NCBI GenBank assembly: GCA_030407005.1
Contig: JAUDYN010000003.1
Span: 1,240,001-1,304,000 of the forward strand
Length of the DNA stretch: 64,000 nt
DNA from: Desarmillaria ectypa
Taxonomy: Eukaryota; Basidiomycota; Agaricomycetes; Agaricales; Physalacriaceae
Direction of reading: 5' to 3'
Shown: piece by piece, positions 23,161-34,261 of the stretch
Layout: every line of letters starts with the position of its first letter
Position numbering within the stretch: the first letter of the stretch is position 1
Notes under the pieces: model-generated
The model's database searches: none
Told to the model about the DNA's origin: nothing
The model's input: the letters and a program-made list of their open reading frames with translations, nothing else
Program-made: the position numbers and the translations under genes

Positions 23161-24234
23161 ATGGCCACGGTCGCCAATTCTCCTGCTCTTAAGGACATCA
23201 TCAATCCTCAGTTCCACCAAAACAATTTCCCTGCAGAACTCTATATCAAGTCGCAGCTCGGTATCAAGCTTGACAAGGGTCAGTATGATCTTTCTCAAAC
23301 TTTGTATTTACTTACACCATTCACATCCTGTAGATGATCAAATTTGTCGTTTGTCACTAACCCCTGCCGGCTGTCCACTTGGTCTTCTGCACTGCCCTCT
23401 ACGCCATACCACCCCATCCATACAAAATTTCCAGCCGCCAAAACAAATACCTACCCATCCTCGCGACAGGGAACGTCTTTCAACCGTTTGCAAACATTGG
23501 CTTCGAGGACTTTGCAAGAAGGGTGATGCATGCGAGTTCTTGCATGAGTATAATCTAAGGAGGATGCCTGAATGTTGGTGGTATGCCAAGTACGGATACT
23601 GTTCAGCAGGAGATGAGTGCCTATACGCCCACCCTAAGGAACGCAAGGTTGAATGTCCAGACTACAAGAGAGGCTTTTGCAAGCTAGGTATGTCTATACA
23701 GACAGAATATATATAGTCAAGAACTCATCCTTTTTTCACCCAGGTCCTGAGTGCCCTCGAAAACATGTGCGACGCGTAGCGTGTCAGTTATATCTTACTG
23801 GAATGTGTCCGTTGGGTCCTGAATGTCCGAGAGGACAGTAAGTACTTTACCATTTGAATATATATTTTTACCAGTCGCTCATTCAACGTCAGCCCCAAAC
23901 CCGATTTACCGACCCAAAAGGACTACGATCTGCCAATTGCGCCCACCAGGGATCTTGGCCCTCCTCCACCAGGATATGGTCGATATTCCGACTTTGACCG
24001 TGCTCCTGGCTCGGGTCCAGGATTCGGCAACAATCCCACCTCCGTGCCACCCAGGAGGAATCTGGATGAAGTTTTATGCTTCAAGGTTCGTTTTTCATCA
24101 TCATTATCTGCAGTGTCACCAACACAATTTCTCAGTGCGGGGAGAAGGGGCACTACGCTAATCACTGCCGAAATAGAAATGTTCCTGGCAGTCGCGGTGG
24201 AGTAGAAAGAAGACGGTACGGTGGTGAGGAGTAA
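23161..24234 (+). CDS. YTH1: CPSF30/Yth1, zinc-finger subunit of mRNA 3'-end processing complex
   Basis: A nuclear RNA-binding subunit of the cleavage and polyadenylation factor; the human counterpart helps read AAUAAA. Five CCCH fingers follow each other: CRLSLTPAGCPLGLLHCPLRH, CKHWLRGLCKKGDACEFLH, CWWYAKYGYCSAGDECLYAH, CPDYKRGFCKLGPECPRKH and CQLYLTGMCPLGPECPRGH. The last three or four use the C-x8-C-x5-C-x3-H spacing. A C-terminal CCHC zinc knuckle (CFKCGEKGHYANHC) follows a Pro/Gly-rich linker and is split by the last intron. Budding-yeast Yth1 lacks this knuckle whereas animal CPSF30 has it. Five exons, about 270 residues, start MATVANSPALKDI. Confidence 0.93.
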
Positions 24235-24460
24235 TACTAGAGCCTGTACGGGCCTGTTCTGTTCGTCGCATACGCACTGGACATGTATTTATTTACTGTA
24301 TATAAATCTGTATCTTTTACTTGCTTTCAATTTTGATGACGTCATACATTGAGCTCTTCACTCACCGTCCTCCACCATAGCGTTCGTCCGTCCTTTCGTG
24401 TCTACGCCCAGGCTCGCGCAATATTCTTTCCTTCCTCGCCTTTTTTTTCGTTGTGTCTCG

Positions 24461-26083
24461 ATGACTCCAAGGTCGCCCGAACTATCTGCAGAGCAGATCG
24501 CAATCCAAGAAAGACGGAAAGCGAAGAAACAGAAGCAGACGCATTTGACTCCTCAAGTCGACGACAGAGGCAAGATTGTGGAACGCGCTTGGATGAAATG
24601 CTCTGAAGGAGACGATACGCACGAAGGATTTCGTGTCAAGCTTCTTACCTGGAATGTTTGTCTGTTTTCGTCAATTCGTCAATCTTTTGAAATTAACAAT
24701 GGGAGGGAAGTTATTGGCACAATGCTTAGTTCGTACGTCTTATCTTTAAACACAAAAGAACATCTTTCAACTTGAAAGAAAGGTCGGGAGCTATTTCCAG
24801 TCAGTGACTGTTTGAAAGTAGCTCAGCGAGAACATATGATCTATCGTGAGCTCATGTCGCAGGATGCCGATATCCTCTGTCTGCAGGTAATACAATATTT
24901 TCCGTCTGCGTTATTCGACTCAACACGACTCTTCTAGGAAGTCGATCGCCTCGAGAAAGTCCTTCCCGTCCTCGATGCCGCTTCTTACTCTCATCACTAC
25001 GCAGCGGGACCTAAGAAAAAGCATGGCTGTCTCATTGCCTTCAAAACCAGCTTGTACTCCAAGGTTGGTGATCGCAAGGTTGAGTACGACCACGAAGAGG
25101 TCCGAGATGATGTAGAAGGCATTGGACGCAAGGGAGCTAGCTTCCGAACAAAAAATATTGGATCCATTGTCGCTCTGAAGAGTACGACTGATGAAAATCG
25201 TGGTGTTGTCGTAGCTACCACTCATCTTTTTTGGCACCCAAGATACACGTACGAACGCGCAAGGTGAGTCAAATACTCTAGTTATGCACGCTCTTTTTAT
25301 GCCCACAATAGACAGGCCGGGATCCTAAAACGCGAAGTTCTAAAATTTCGAACGGAACGTGCCTTGCAAAAATGGCCTTGCATAATCGCTGGTGGTTCGT
25401 ACCCTTACTCCTTTTAATTTTGAGTATATGTGAAGTATATGCCATAGACTTCAATTTTGCCCCGGACGACGCGGCCTATTCGCTACTAGTTGGCGACCCG
25501 CTACTACCCGCACAAAAGGAAATGATAACCAACTCACACGTCGTACACGCCACTATAGATCCTATTGTTTCCCCGACCAAAGATGCTACCGAGGAGGATG
25601 AGGCATTGGATCCAGACAAGGTCATCACCAATGCTCGGTCTGCAACACCTGCCGACGGACTACTCTCACCGTCCGAGCTTATCTCTCTGTTTGCTTTGCA
25701 CAAGCCCTTGCTTAGTGCTTACGACCAGGGTCTGAGAAATATCCGGAGATCGTCCACAAGTTCCACCTTCGCTACATTTGGCGATAGAATCACTCCAGAT
25801 CCTATGCGACTGGGTGCTCATGAGCCAAAATGGACCAGTTACACGCATTACTGGAAAACCGTATTAGGTACGCATTGAACACGGCGTCGGAAGCAAATTC
25901 TGACCATCATACTGTTTCGTAGACTACATATTTATCATAGAGCCAGAGGAGGGTCGTTCGCTCATTACAGAACTTTTGTCCCCACATCGGACCGCTGATT
26001 TAGACCCAGGAATACCAAGGAAAGGAATATGCGGAAGTGACCATGTTTCGCTTTGTGCTCAGATAGAATTCGTTCCCACTTAG
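24461..26083 (+). CDS. NGL2-type endonuclease/exonuclease/phosphatase-family RNase
   Basis: A Mg-dependent EEP-fold nuclease of the CCR4/NGL2 group; yeast Ngl2 trims 5.8S rRNA 3' ends. Motifs in order: LLTWN then, after an intron, LLAQCLVRRELFP; AQREHMIYRELMSQDADILCLQEVD with the catalytic Glu; ATTHLFWHP; and IIAGDFNFAPD. After a long acidic insert of about 130 residues comes WTSYTHYWKTVL, then DYIF and GSDHVSLCAQIEF with the catalytic Asp-His. The first ATG in frame is 24461 (MTPRSPELSAEQ), followed by a basic helix (QERRKAKKQKQ). About 450 residues in six exons. The ORF looks intact. Confidence 0.87.
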
Positions 26084-26334
26084 AATCCTCGGACAGAAGG
26101 TCCGAAAATTCATCGCATATTAACTAATCATGTTTCGTGCCGGATCTAAATGCGTGAAGAAAGCGTTGCAGCAGACAGTAAGTAAATATAGTAAACTATA
26201 TCGTGATTCGGGGAAAACAAACATTGAGTGACTGTGAATACATGTCGAAGATAGTGGGTATGCTAAGTAAGAAAAAAACTGAAACATATCTATCCTAATG
26301 AATTATGCAAAGTCCCCGTTACAACGGAATACGG

Positions 26335-29300
26335 TCAATTTGTGTTTCTATCAGATCCCGCTAGTAAGCTGTCGAATAAACCACCAGCAGACTTCTCGTT
26401 ACGCAGCTGTATCATGTACACGATGCCCGTTCGTGCACCCTTGTCGCTGAGCTCGATAGCCACACCAGTTTTACCCACACGTTCGACCCCATCTGTCAAA
26501 ATGATTGTAGATATCAGAACGACATGGTCCTTGTTCTCAGACTCCACAACGAGTTGTTTAATATTCGTGGGATCTTGATGATACAACTTGAGCCGGGCAG
26601 AGCCCAAGGACTTCCACTGCGCATGTTGCTGCTTTAGGAACACTTTGCACTTCATCTGCGCTGACATGCTGGATGTCACTGGGCCCGTGGGCACAGACCG
26701 CGTTTCCTCAACAGGGGAGTTGGGGGGGCTTGGATCAGCGAAGGAAGCGGCCTGATCGATACCAGAAGCTGCGCGTGAATTGAGAGCTGATGGTAATAAG
26801 GGACGTGCCTGTGGGGCATGCAGACTTCCTGAAGAGGAATCTCTTGGGATGAAATTATTGAGTGGGTATCCATTAGGTGGGAGTGAAGGAGAAGGGATGG
26901 GCGGTGCCGAGTATGGCTGCTCATATTGGGAACGAAGCGACCGCGTAGAAGGTGGCTTCCGCATGCCATTAGGGTATAAAGGCTCGGAGGGTGGCCGCGG
27001 AGGAACACCGTAACCACCCTGAGGACCTGGTAGTCGCATTGGAGAGGACCGCGGTTGTTGGTGAAACGAAGGCCCAGCCATACGTTCACTGGGAGAGACT
27101 GGGGTCATCAGTGAGCGAGGTTGTTGATTACTATTATAAGTGTGATGGGACGCAGCGCTAGTGCTTCTGGATGGTGCAATAGCTAGACCTGGGCTGATAG
27201 ACCTGGGCATATTCGGAAGTCCACCAACAGGAGGACGCTGCTCGTGCAATGGATGTGTCACCGATGGTACACGTTGAACATTGGGCGCAGGTGAATGGCG
27301 ACCGTCCAAAGAGGGCATTCGCTGCGGGACATTACTATTATGGTTTTTCGTGAAGTCATCAGGGGAATAAGGTAGGCTCCGGCCATTCTCGACGGGTCGG
27401 TACGAAGATGGGGGCCCGCTGAGCGGTCCATCAAAATGAAGAGGTTGGATTACAGACGGGGAAGGTAAAGATGTTCGTTGTGGAGGACTGACGCTCCGGC
27501 TCCTGTTGTCCACTTCTGGCGGCATTGAATTTTGTGTTTGAGGAACGTCTGTCGGTGATAGGCCAGGAAGAGGAGGCATAGGCGGTGGGGGCTGTTTCGC
27601 AGGGGCAACTGCGGGAAAATGATTCTTAATTGATCCACTCATTTCGGGGGTGACAAAAAACCTACTGGAGTTTGCAAATTCAATACATTCCTGAAATTCG
27701 GATATCATGAAATTGCGAGCTTGAACAGACTCCGTATGCAAGAATATATGCTCCTTTCGCATGATGGCAACATTCAATGCTGTTTCTAAACGACCAGAAT
27801 GCGGCGTCTGTTATTTGGCGCAATACGAAGAAGAGCCGGAACGACTGACCTTGGCCACTCACTTCCGACACACGCAACACTTTCCCTGCTAAAGGAGGGT
27901 AACATAACCACATGTCTGGACCGTCTGCACCTCCAGCTGAACGTTCTTCGGGCGTCATCCTTTCGCATACTAAAAATAGATCTGACGATAGAAAAACATG
28001 CCCTTGGCGATGAACAACTTCCACCCCCGTAGCGCGTGGTGTCAATGTAATCTTGACATCCATGGATAGGCGAAGCTCCCGCTTGAAGGTAAGCGTAGGC
28101 GGCGACATTTGCAAGCGGACGCCCTATGGACACAATTGAAAAGAGACTGTAGCAAATATTTATAATGTAGGTACCTTTGATTTCATGGTGAAGATGTCCA
28201 ATGTCCGTTCAGTGGATAATCGCCTCTCCAGGTCAGAAATTGGCGTCGACATGGTCTGAGATGAACCGCGACTGACCGATGTCGTCGCTGTCTCCCCGGA
28301 GAGACGCTCCCTGAGAACAATTGTTGAACTGGTGACACACATTTGATGAGGTGGACATACCCTAGCACGCTGCTTCCTCGGGCCGAACTACTTGAACTGT
28401 TCGGTGTTGCGTCGGCATCGCCTTGAATTGGTGCGCTTAGTGCCGATGACTGTGCCGCACTTTCCCGTTGTGTCCGAAGGTCAAATACCACTTCGTCCTC
28501 GCCTTGCAATATAGGGGGCTCGTTAGACGGGGACTGCATTGATGTGACTCTGATATGCGCCCTCTGCTCCAATGTATCCAACAGTATGTCTAGTTTATCC
28601 AAAGCCCCAACCAAGAGTCGGTGATCGCTCCGACCAGGGACTGTACTTTTTAGAAGTCTAGAGTAGAGTTTCTTATAGTATTTGAGACGAAGTTTGGGAA
28701 GTAGGAAGAGAGCATCAAGGGTCCACAAAGGTGGATCGTCTGGAGAAGTAATGAGCGATGTTGGAGGAGGTAGGGCTGTGGAGAAGGCGGCGATTATAGA
28801 CGGCAGTCGAGTATTTGATGAAACAAGATCCCAATCGTCGAAGCCACAGCAGTACTTGTAGCAGTAATTGGTGTATGGCATTTCCAAATCGTCAATCTGG
28901 TAATGGATAAAGATGATGAACGGAAATGAAGAGGTCGACGTGATTGAAGAGTACGTACCCATTGCATGAGTAGGTCACCCAAGGCCTTTGGCGAGGAAGG
29001 ATTAGTACCAATCTCTTTAAGTCTCTGCAAGCAATATGACGCGACAATCTTGCCAGGAAGGTACGAGGAAACGTACCATTAGCAGACTTCGGTTGGCCTT
29101 GTATACACCCTCGATACTTCTGAACATTATATCGAGCTCTGGAGGGGGTAGATTGGAACGGGACCATGCTGCAGCAACTTTCTATAGAGGTAGAAGGGAT
29201 AAAGTTGAAATGAGATGCAGGGAGACAGCGCATCTTACCCTGATGATCCCGGTCAACTGCTCGACGTAGTTCTTTTCCGTGTCGACAAGGTCAGTTAAAG

Positions 29301-29626
29301 GATTGCTTCTTTTAGGTTTTGACTCTGGATAAGATGGCGAAACGGGTGTCGTTGGACTTGTGGGCGTTGAAGGAGTGGATAGGCCTGGTGGGAAGGTGGT
29401 AGATGAGCAGGGGAAGGTATAGAAGGCCTAGAAAAGGTAGAGAAAGCGCACCTGGGTCTGCAGTAGAGATAGTGAAAGCGTGGTTCTGAGGATGATGTAG
29501 CGAGCCAGCTGGAGGGTCGAGCGGTAAATTTGACGGAGGAGGTGGGACGAAGGCGGAGTTTGAGTGGGATGGAGGTGGGGGCGGCGGGAGGTCCCTTGTA
29601 GCAGAATCAAAGGCGACTGCGGTCAT
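26335..29626 (-). CDS. Rho guanine-nucleotide exchange factor (DH-PH, with C-terminal EVH1/PH-like part)
   Basis: Activates Rho-family GTPases by exchanging GDP for GTP. After a Pro-rich start (MTAVAFDSATRDLPPP) the DH domain begins at TDLVDTEKNYVEQLTGIIR. It continues SRSNLPPPELDIMFRSIEGV, RSLLMRLKEIG, WIDDLEMPYTNYCYKYC and a helix ending near LLPKLRLKYYKKLYSRLLKS. A linker leads to a PH-type domain (FKRELRLSMDVKITLTPRAT, FLSSDLFLVCERM, ITDAAFWSF). A 250-residue Pro/Ser-rich stretch follows. The end (MKCKVFLKQQHAQWKSLGSA, RLKLYHQDP, TGIVYMIQLRNEKSAGGLFD) looks like an RanBP1/EVH1-type PH fold. About nine exons and roughly 900 residues. The Rac gene 14 kb away is a candidate substrate by family knowledge only. 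The downstream edge lies 250 bases from the convergent nuclease gene. Confidence 0.82.
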
Positions 29627-29767
29627 GAAAGCGGGAGACAAGAAGAAAGAAGGGAGTGCGAGACCAAATGCTCGAATGAGGGAGGCGCTCAGATCGTGGT
29701 CAAGAGTCGAGGCAAGGGAGAGCAGGCACGTGCCAAAATCTTACCGTCACTGTTTGTGGCAGCCATC
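29627..29767. promoter_or_regulatory. Divergent promoter, RhoGEF / small membrane protein
   Basis: Just 141 bases lie between the two start codons, the tightest head-to-head pair in the window. Any transcription-start machinery must be shared or overlap the 5' ends. Confidence 0.4.
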
Positions 29768-30628
29768 ATGGACGATGACCGTTCTGTCCTCAACAGCCCC
29801 ATCCTCTACAGCGCCCTTTCTTCCGCCAGTTCACGACATCTCATACAGCCAGACATCGAAGCCGGCCTTCTTACTCTGTCAGATTACAAGACCCTTCAAA
29901 ATTACTTTAACGAGAAACCAATATCCGCGCCCAATGTCGTCAGTATCTCTTCGTGTTGAATACTGTATCTATCATTCATTCGTTCCCTTTCAGTGGTCGG
30001 TAGCAATTGGAGTTCTTGCCATTCAAGTCATTCGTGTCTTTGACCGCCAGGCTACTCCCTTCTGGCGTAAACCCTGGACTTTCGCCGTCGTGACGGGAGC
30101 AAGCGCCGCTCCCCTGATTTACTTCCGTAAAGTTGATCTCGACATGCAGAACGATGTCTTGCAGCGTCTCGAGAACCCGGAGGGCGTCAATCAGACGTAT
30201 ATCAACGCCAAGGCGCGTTTCGCTCACGCTGCAGCACCAAATTCCGAACCTCATCCTGATGAACCTCCACCAGGTATTTCCCTTTCTAAATTGGTCCTTG
30301 TATGCGTATCAACTTCGTTGTTGTAGCCCTTGGACATCGCCCCATGCCCTTAGTCTCGTCTGCGCCTTCGCCAGTGCCCACAACAGTATCCAGCCGTTGG
30401 GAACAAATTCGGGCTGCTAACGCGCGAAATCCCGGTACATCTTCCTGGGACACCCTCCGGCAAAACCACGAACGTCTCGGCATCAAACGATCACAATTCA
30501 GTGGTTCATCCAACCCTGACGAGTTCACCCGTGACGACCAAGCCACAGAACAAGCGCGTTTTGATGCATTACTAGAGCAGGAAAGAAATTTCGGGCAAAC
30601 TTCAAATGAATTCCAGAAGAAAAAGTAG
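29768..30628 (+). CDS. Small two-helix membrane protein, unassigned
   Basis: Three exons give about 245 residues. The start MDDDRSVLNSPILYSALSSA is followed by a short globular part. Two hydrophobic helices come next: WSVAIGVLAIQVIRVF, and FAVVTGASAAPLIYF after RKPWT. They are separated by a basic turn, an arrangement seen in small mitochondrial or ER proteins. The C-terminal third is hydrophilic and coiled (SSRWEQIRAANARNPGTSSW, QARFDALLEQERNFGQ). Introns at the V/W junction (near 29937-29993) and in the PPP segment (near 30274-30327) keep phase. Family not recognised; fungal proteins of this shape are generally annotated as hypothetical. A mitochondrial inner-membrane location is only a guess. 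Confidence 0.7.
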
Positions 30629-30729
30629 TCCATATCCAGCACGAGTTGTAAAATACATGTACAGTAGAAACATATTGAGTACAAACGAATACGGATCTCG
30701 GGGTAATAAAAGTATAATACATTGGTTGT

Positions 30730-33509
30730 CTAACCGACATAAGAAGGGTTCGTGGGTAGAGAATGCGCACCATCGTGATCGCTTCCTGTACCCGGTGACC
30801 ATCCAGAGCCAGAGCCACGACTCGGTGGCAGCTGAGGCGGAGTAATCCCCTCATAGGGACTGACTGGCAACGGAACGACAGTCGAGCCTTCCTCAGATCC
30901 TGTTCGTGATTCGTCTTTCTGCCACAATGTTTGGGAAGAGAACGGGTACAACGGGACTCCAACTTCCAGTGGTTGCTTCTGCGCCGTCATTCGCACTATT
31001 TCTCTCATAAGTCCTTGGAGCAGGCGTTCTTGTCGAGCTAGTGGAATAACCGCAGTTAGTCAGTCATCCAGGAGCCACATGACGCCAGGAATCACTTACT
31101 TCCTATGGGAGATCTCTGCCCATAAGCAAGCATCGCAAATCTGCAATCTAGCTGATGACTGTTTCAAGACCGAACCCCGTTGACTTCTCACCTGAGCACA
31201 TTGATTTCGCCCCATACACTAGATTCCCTTTGAGTATCTCCAATCTCGATGAAATACTTACATAGCTGGACTTGAACAACAGCTGCCAGGTACCAGCATA
31301 TCTAATGAACAGAGGTAAGTAAACGCTGGTGATTACCGGAAAGAAAACGTACAGTTACAAAGGGGTGCAGCCTCGTGATGTCTAGAGATGTCGCGGAGAG
31401 CATATAATATGCGGCTAGGATCTGTCGTGCCGAGTTGACACACCGAGCTGTTGAGATGCTTTGCCCGTCGCTGAAGTCCATATAAGGATTGTGAAGGGTT
31501 ATGGTAGCTCTGTGAAAATTAATTTAACATCGCCTGCATTCCTGCAACATGTTTCGCAAAACTTACGCGTGAGGGATTATATGGACCATGTAAAGATCCG
31601 TATCCAGCGAGCCGCCCTCGGGAGCGTCGGTCACTCCAGAATTATTCTTAAAGATATGTGGGAGACTTTCTAAGAACTCGCTGGAGACAAGTTTGTCAAG
31701 TGCTTCAAACCCTGGTAGGAAGAAGGGGTTTTGGTTTTTGCTGGGAGCTGTTGCTGCTCGTAAACTTCCGCGTACATTGAAATCAGTGACACGGCCAAAT
31801 AGCATCACCGCCTTGATCAGCAACAAGAAGCTATCTGTGTATTGTGGAGGATGTCGTGTGAAAATGTCTGAGGTAGATAGGTCCTGGGGGTTGCTCGGGA
31901 TGGCGGCCTAGATTTTATTAGCATCAATATTTGGAGCATGTTGAATCGGCGCAAGGACCTGCCTCAGATTCGAAGTCTTCATTACGCAATGGCAACTCCG
32001 TGCCCAGATCTCGTTCGTCGACAGCGTGTATCCATCCGCCAACGGACGCTATTCGATCAAATATGATTGTCATCCACCAGGTCCTGCGACGAGACTCCAA
32101 GTCACGAAGATCCTTGGGCGGGGCAAGGTAGGCGCCGGGCGAGTTGTTTCCGTGCGTGGAGAAAGTTCCAGGATAGTTCAACCGTAATGGAACGGCGACT
32201 CTTGTCTGAAAACCAGCAAATATCCACACTTCTACCCATCGCCCTTCCTGATAGAAGTACCACGATAGCAAAATGCAAGCTTGCATAACTGAGAATATAT
32301 CTTCGCCGCTTGCCATTGTTTTGTCGATGTAAGATCGAGTCTTGCCAGCATGGAATTCTGCAAATGAGTCTCGGCGAACGCCATCTGGCATAATTACTAC
32401 ATTTTGAGGAGACCAGCGAGACGCCACCGTGCACTATAAATAACCGTCAATACCAAATTCATGCTCAGGGCAGTTACTCAACTATTGCGTGGAGGATAGC
32501 AGAATGAGGAAATGCCGGGTCCCGAGGCGACAATAGCATCGAATTCAGAAATGAAGGACGGTGTAACACCCGTGCACCACAAGGATCACACCGAAAAAAT
32601 ACATCTATACTGAAAGAACCCCTCAATCACTGAGACTAAGCCAGGCAACAAATGCGTACTAGTGATTAAGGGTCACAGGATCAGGGAGATCAGGGTTCCA
32701 GCCTGTGAACAACAATTCCATGAATGGATCTGTAGGTAATTTTGAAGCGACGGGGAGTAATTGTGGGCTCCCGCTTTCACTCCTGAAGCGAGATTCAGGA
32801 CTATCGGTGGAGATTAAGTTCATTAAGGAGGCGTGAGGTAGAGAAATGCCGCCTCCATTTGAAAGCGGTCTCGGTATGTCAGTGGGAATGGTATTGAGTA
32901 AAGATGGTTGGGTGGGAGAAATGGAACGAGGGGCGGTCTGTTGTTCATATAGCTTGCTCTTTAATTGCGCTACGCGAGATGTGATGATGTGAGGAAGCTT
33001 TGAAAATGAAAAAACGTACAAATCTGGTTTTCCAGCTGCCTGATCCTTTCCAAGGGATCCGTGTCGGGAGCCAGTGTCAAGCCTTCGACGGGATCATACG
33101 AACACTGAGGTTCGCTGGGATGCCTGAGAACAATAATAAGGGTCGGTGATCACTGGACGCGCTATATGAACGTACGCGTATCCCACGGGGGCCGGGACGC
33201 TTACGAGTGACTGCCATTGCCTGACATAGCGCGTGAGACGAAACGAAGGCCGTTAATCCGGAAATTATCACTCACTTGACGCATGTGCCGCAATGTGGGC
33301 GAGCAGCGTCGCATTTCTGGGCAATATCTGAGCTGTCGAGTCGATTCGAGCAAGAGAATTAGCTGGTTACATACAAGCTTTCTCTTACGACAGGAGCGAC
33401 AGGCCTAGCACACGTGATAAGTAATCGGTCGCAGCAATAATCAGGGGAAGCCTGCCTGGTTTCTGCGGAGAGCTGGTCGAGTTGAGGATGAAGGGGCGGC
33501 TTTGGGCAT
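30730..33509 (-). CDS. Zn2Cys6 transcription factor with fungal_trans domain, factor 2
   Basis: The start at 33509 gives MPKAAPSSSTRPALRRNQ. The zinc cluster is ACRSCRKRKLKCDAARPHC, GTCV and a final Cys in EPQCSYDP. Its exons are 33509-33456, 33404-33375 (30 nt), 33316-33276 (41 nt), a micro-exon of 6 nt (33210-33205) or 9 nt (33220-33212), and 33123 onward. The first intron starts GC (33455-33405). A coiled coil follows (DPLERIRQLENQI, AQLKSKLYEQQ). The fungal_trans-type part includes ELLFTGWNPDLPDPVTLNH, CGARVLHRPSFLNSMLLSPR, MQACILLSWYFYQEGRWVEV, RLNYPGTFSTHG and RRRTWWMTIIFDRIASVGGW. The last exon is Pro/Ser-rich. The first 18 residues resemble those of factor 1 (MPKA...RNQ-AC), so the two are probably distant paralogues. 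Confidence 0.85.
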
Positions 33510-34261
33510 CGACTATGCTGTTGGTATCGAATAGAGACAGATAAAGACAGACGAGTGGGTGATTGGGTGTCACTCAACGGTTGCCAGGTAGTATGTCGGG
33601 GTCGTCAAGCGAACGGGATTGAGATATAGGGAAGACAAGACTGGTGGTAGATAATTCAGACGAGAGGCTATGCTCTTATTCTGGAGAGCCGGCCCATATA
33701 TAACTCACCCGCCGGGGGTGCACGTGGCTAATATTTCTACCATATCATATTCTGCAGCTTATTAGTCGTATTGCCTCACTTCAATTTGATAATTTCTACT
33801 GATCATCTTCTGCCCAGCGCACATCGATGATATATCCCCCTTACCAGTAGGTCCATCCTGTGCCCTCCCCATATTATCTCCATCAGCAGCTGTTCTGTGG
33901 GAACGGGAACACCAACTCATGTGCTCATCCCTGATCAATTCCAAGTCTGTGATTAATCCCTGACTCGGAATGAACTTCTCGAATCTCTCTCGCCGTATAC
34001 ATCTTTTTGCCGCAGTGTGAGGATCAATACCATGCATTATACTCTTCACCCAAGATCACAGCGCTACTCATATATTCCTTATCATGATGAAATCATATCC
34101 ACGATGTCTGATGCATTGCAACGTTGGGTAGATATACAGGCTGAAAATAGAAAATTCTACGCTTTCCCATACCAGCAGTATTGCTAAACGACAACACAAT
34201 CGGATCAAGATCTTCAGAAGACCCTTACTTCATCCGGATAAGAAGCGAATGAGAGAGCTGC
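33510..34261. other. Intergenic, promoter of Zn2Cys6 factor 2
   Basis: About 750 bases between two leftward genes, one of the longest gaps here. It holds the promoter of the transcription factor and the 3' end of the YjbQ-type gene. A TATATAAC sequence at about 33697 lies roughly 190 bases upstream of the start. The ORF at 33762-34049 has no family or splice support. Confidence 0.4.

Noticed and set aside
29976..30254. Minus ORF opposite the small membrane protein
   Set aside because: It is antisense to exons with clear membrane helices and in-phase introns.
33762..34049. 95-codon minus ORF in the gap upstream of Zn2Cys6 factor 2
   Set aside because: Composition is not protein-like, no family match, and it lies in a likely promoter.
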